A stretch of DNA of 6,094 nt from an uncultured Porphyromonadaceae bacterium. GTDB lineage: Bacteria > Bacteroidota > Bacteroidia > Bacteroidales > Muribaculaceae. The stretch is taken from positions 1 to 6,094 of the forward strand of contig CAMWZE010000105.1 of assembly GCA_947178685.1 (NCBI GenBank), in the 5' to 3' direction. Under the pieces are notes generated by a model, which was not told the origin of the DNA, did not search any database, and was given only the letters and a program-made list of their open reading frames with translations. The position numbers were made by a program, and so were the translations under genes. Shown here one piece after another: positions 5,155-6,094 of the stretch (position 1 is its first letter; the number at the start of each line of letters is the position of its first letter).

Positions 5155-6094
5155 ATGGCGCTAAAAAAAATAAAAGTCAATCTCCTCGTCAAGATACTGA
5201 TTGCAATTTTGTTAGGTATTCTTGCCGGTCAATTCTTCCCAATATGGCTCGGACGCTTTTTTGCTACGTTCAATGCCATCTTCAGTCAGTTCTTAGGTTT
5301 TCTGATACCACTGCTGATTGTAGGATTTGTTGCCCCGGCTATTGCCGAGATAGGAAGCTCCGCCGGAAAGATGCTCGTTCTTACTGCTCTTTTAGCTTAC
5401 GCATCCACAACACTATGTGGTTTTATGGGATTCTGGGTAGGCGATGCCACCTTCCCTCAACTAATTCAACCACGACAACTCGACGCTCTTGAGAATGGTA
5501 AAGACCTCATACCATTCTTCAACATAGAAATGAAGCCATTGATGGACGTGATGTCAGCTCTTGTGCTGGCCTTCGTTTTGGGCATCTGCCTTGCTTATAT
5601 GCAGGGTAACACTATGAAGTCATTACTCAATGAGTTTCGCGACATAATATCGATGACTATCGGTAAAGTCATAATTCCATTGTTACCTATATATATATTC
5701 GGCATCTTTTTAAATATGACTGTGTCCGGTGAGGTTTCAACAGTGCTCTCAGCTTTCGCTAAGATCATTCTGATAATCTTCGCCATGCATGTCTTTATTC
5801 TCTTGTTCCAATATGCCATCGCCGGACTTGTGGCCCGTAAGAACCCGTTGAAGATGCTCCTCACAATGCTTCCGGCATATTTTACTGCCTTAGGCACACA
5901 ATCTTCAGCCGCCACAATACCAGTCACACTGCGCCAGACTGTCAAGATGGGTGTTAGCGAAGGTGTGGCCGGATTCGTGATTCCTCTTTGTGCCACCATT
6001 CATATGTCAGGCAGCTGTATGAAGATTGTGGCGTGTGCGCTGGCCCTTATGATTATGGAGGGTATGCCCTACGATGCCCCGATGTTCATGGGAT
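5155..6094 (+). CDS. Dicarboxylate/amino acid:cation symporter (DAACS/SDF family), 3' truncated by window edge
   Basis: The first 313 codons of a gene that runs off the right edge; families of this type are usually 380-450 residues. It is an inner-membrane secondary transporter. Hydrophobic segments lie at about 10-32, 38-62, 72-95, 126-150, 166-187 and 196-224. The re-entrant HP1 loop GTQSSAATIPVTL (247-259) corresponds to the family's SSSAATLPVT signature. The segment FVIPLCATIHMSGS (274-287) corresponds to TM7, normally VLPLGATINMDGT. The second hairpin and TM8, which complete the substrate site, lie outside the window. The Asn and Asp of NMDGT, which bind cations in characterised members, are His283 and Ser285 here, so ion coupling may differ. 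I recall the same HxSGS form in other Bacteroidetes homologues, so it is probably a subfamily trait. Substrate cannot be assigned. The ATG at 5155 gives a short basic N-terminus (MALKKIK) before TM1. Confidence 0.88.
   Translation, partial: MALKKIKVNLLVKILIAILLGILAGQFFPIWLGRFFATFNAIFSQFLGFLIPLLIVGFVAPAIAEIGSSAGKMLVLTALLAYASTTLCGFMGFWVGDATFPQLIQPRQLDALENGKDLIPFFNIEMKPLMDVMSALVLAFVLGICLAYMQGNTMKSLLNEFRDIISMTIGKVIIPLLPIYIFGIFLNMTVSGEVSTVLSAFAKIILIIFAMHVFILLFQYAIAGLVARKNPLKMLLTMLPAYFTALGTQSSAATIPVTLRQTVKMGVSEGVAGFVIPLCATIHMSGSCMKIVACALALMIMEGMPYDAPMFMG

Noticed and set aside
5595..5999. Minus-strand open frame of 134 codons inside the symporter gene
   Set aside because: It is antisense to clear DAACS motifs, including HP1, and shows no family features of its own.

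Overview
The window looks like chromosomal DNA from a member of the Bacteroidales; family Muribaculaceae is a guess from base composition and codon use. Three things point there. It carries a DUF4301 protein and a Bacteroidetes-type putative porin. No start codon has a Shine-Dalgarno sequence. The best promoter candidates resemble the Bacteroidetes -33/-7 pattern (TTTG, then TAnnTTTG) rather than the sigma70 pattern. All four convincing genes read on the + strand.

Layout: 1-211 holds the poorly resolved end of an upstream region and a short gap. A complete DUF4301 gene follows (212-1732). The 331-base gap from 1733 to 2063 is unusually structured: a short hairpin, a perfect 16-bp inverted repeat with a U-rich tail, a third imperfect hairpin, a possible small-RNA unit ending in a canonical intrinsic terminator, and a -7-like box ending four bases before the next start codon. 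Next come a 686-residue outer-membrane putative porin (2064-4124), a 104-base gap dominated by a long stem-loop whose first three bases are the porin stop codon, a membrane-anchored solute-binding protein (4229-5047), a 107-base gap with a 7-base tandem repeat, and the first 313 residues of a dicarboxylate/amino acid:cation symporter family protein (5155 to the window edge).

How the genes may fit together: porin, tethered periplasmic binding protein and inner-membrane symporter form one co-directional row spanning outer membrane, periplasm and inner membrane. This suggests an uptake route for a small anionic solute, but it is inferred from gene order and family only. The binding protein lacks the usual ligand arginine, and the symporter has a divergent cation-site motif, so the substrate should not be assumed to be glutamate or a C4-dicarboxylate. 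The DUF4301 protein is probably separate in function. Its motif order recalls UDP-sugar pyrophosphorylases, which is the most interesting protein-level lead here.

No tRNA, rRNA, CRISPR array, transposase or phage gene was seen.
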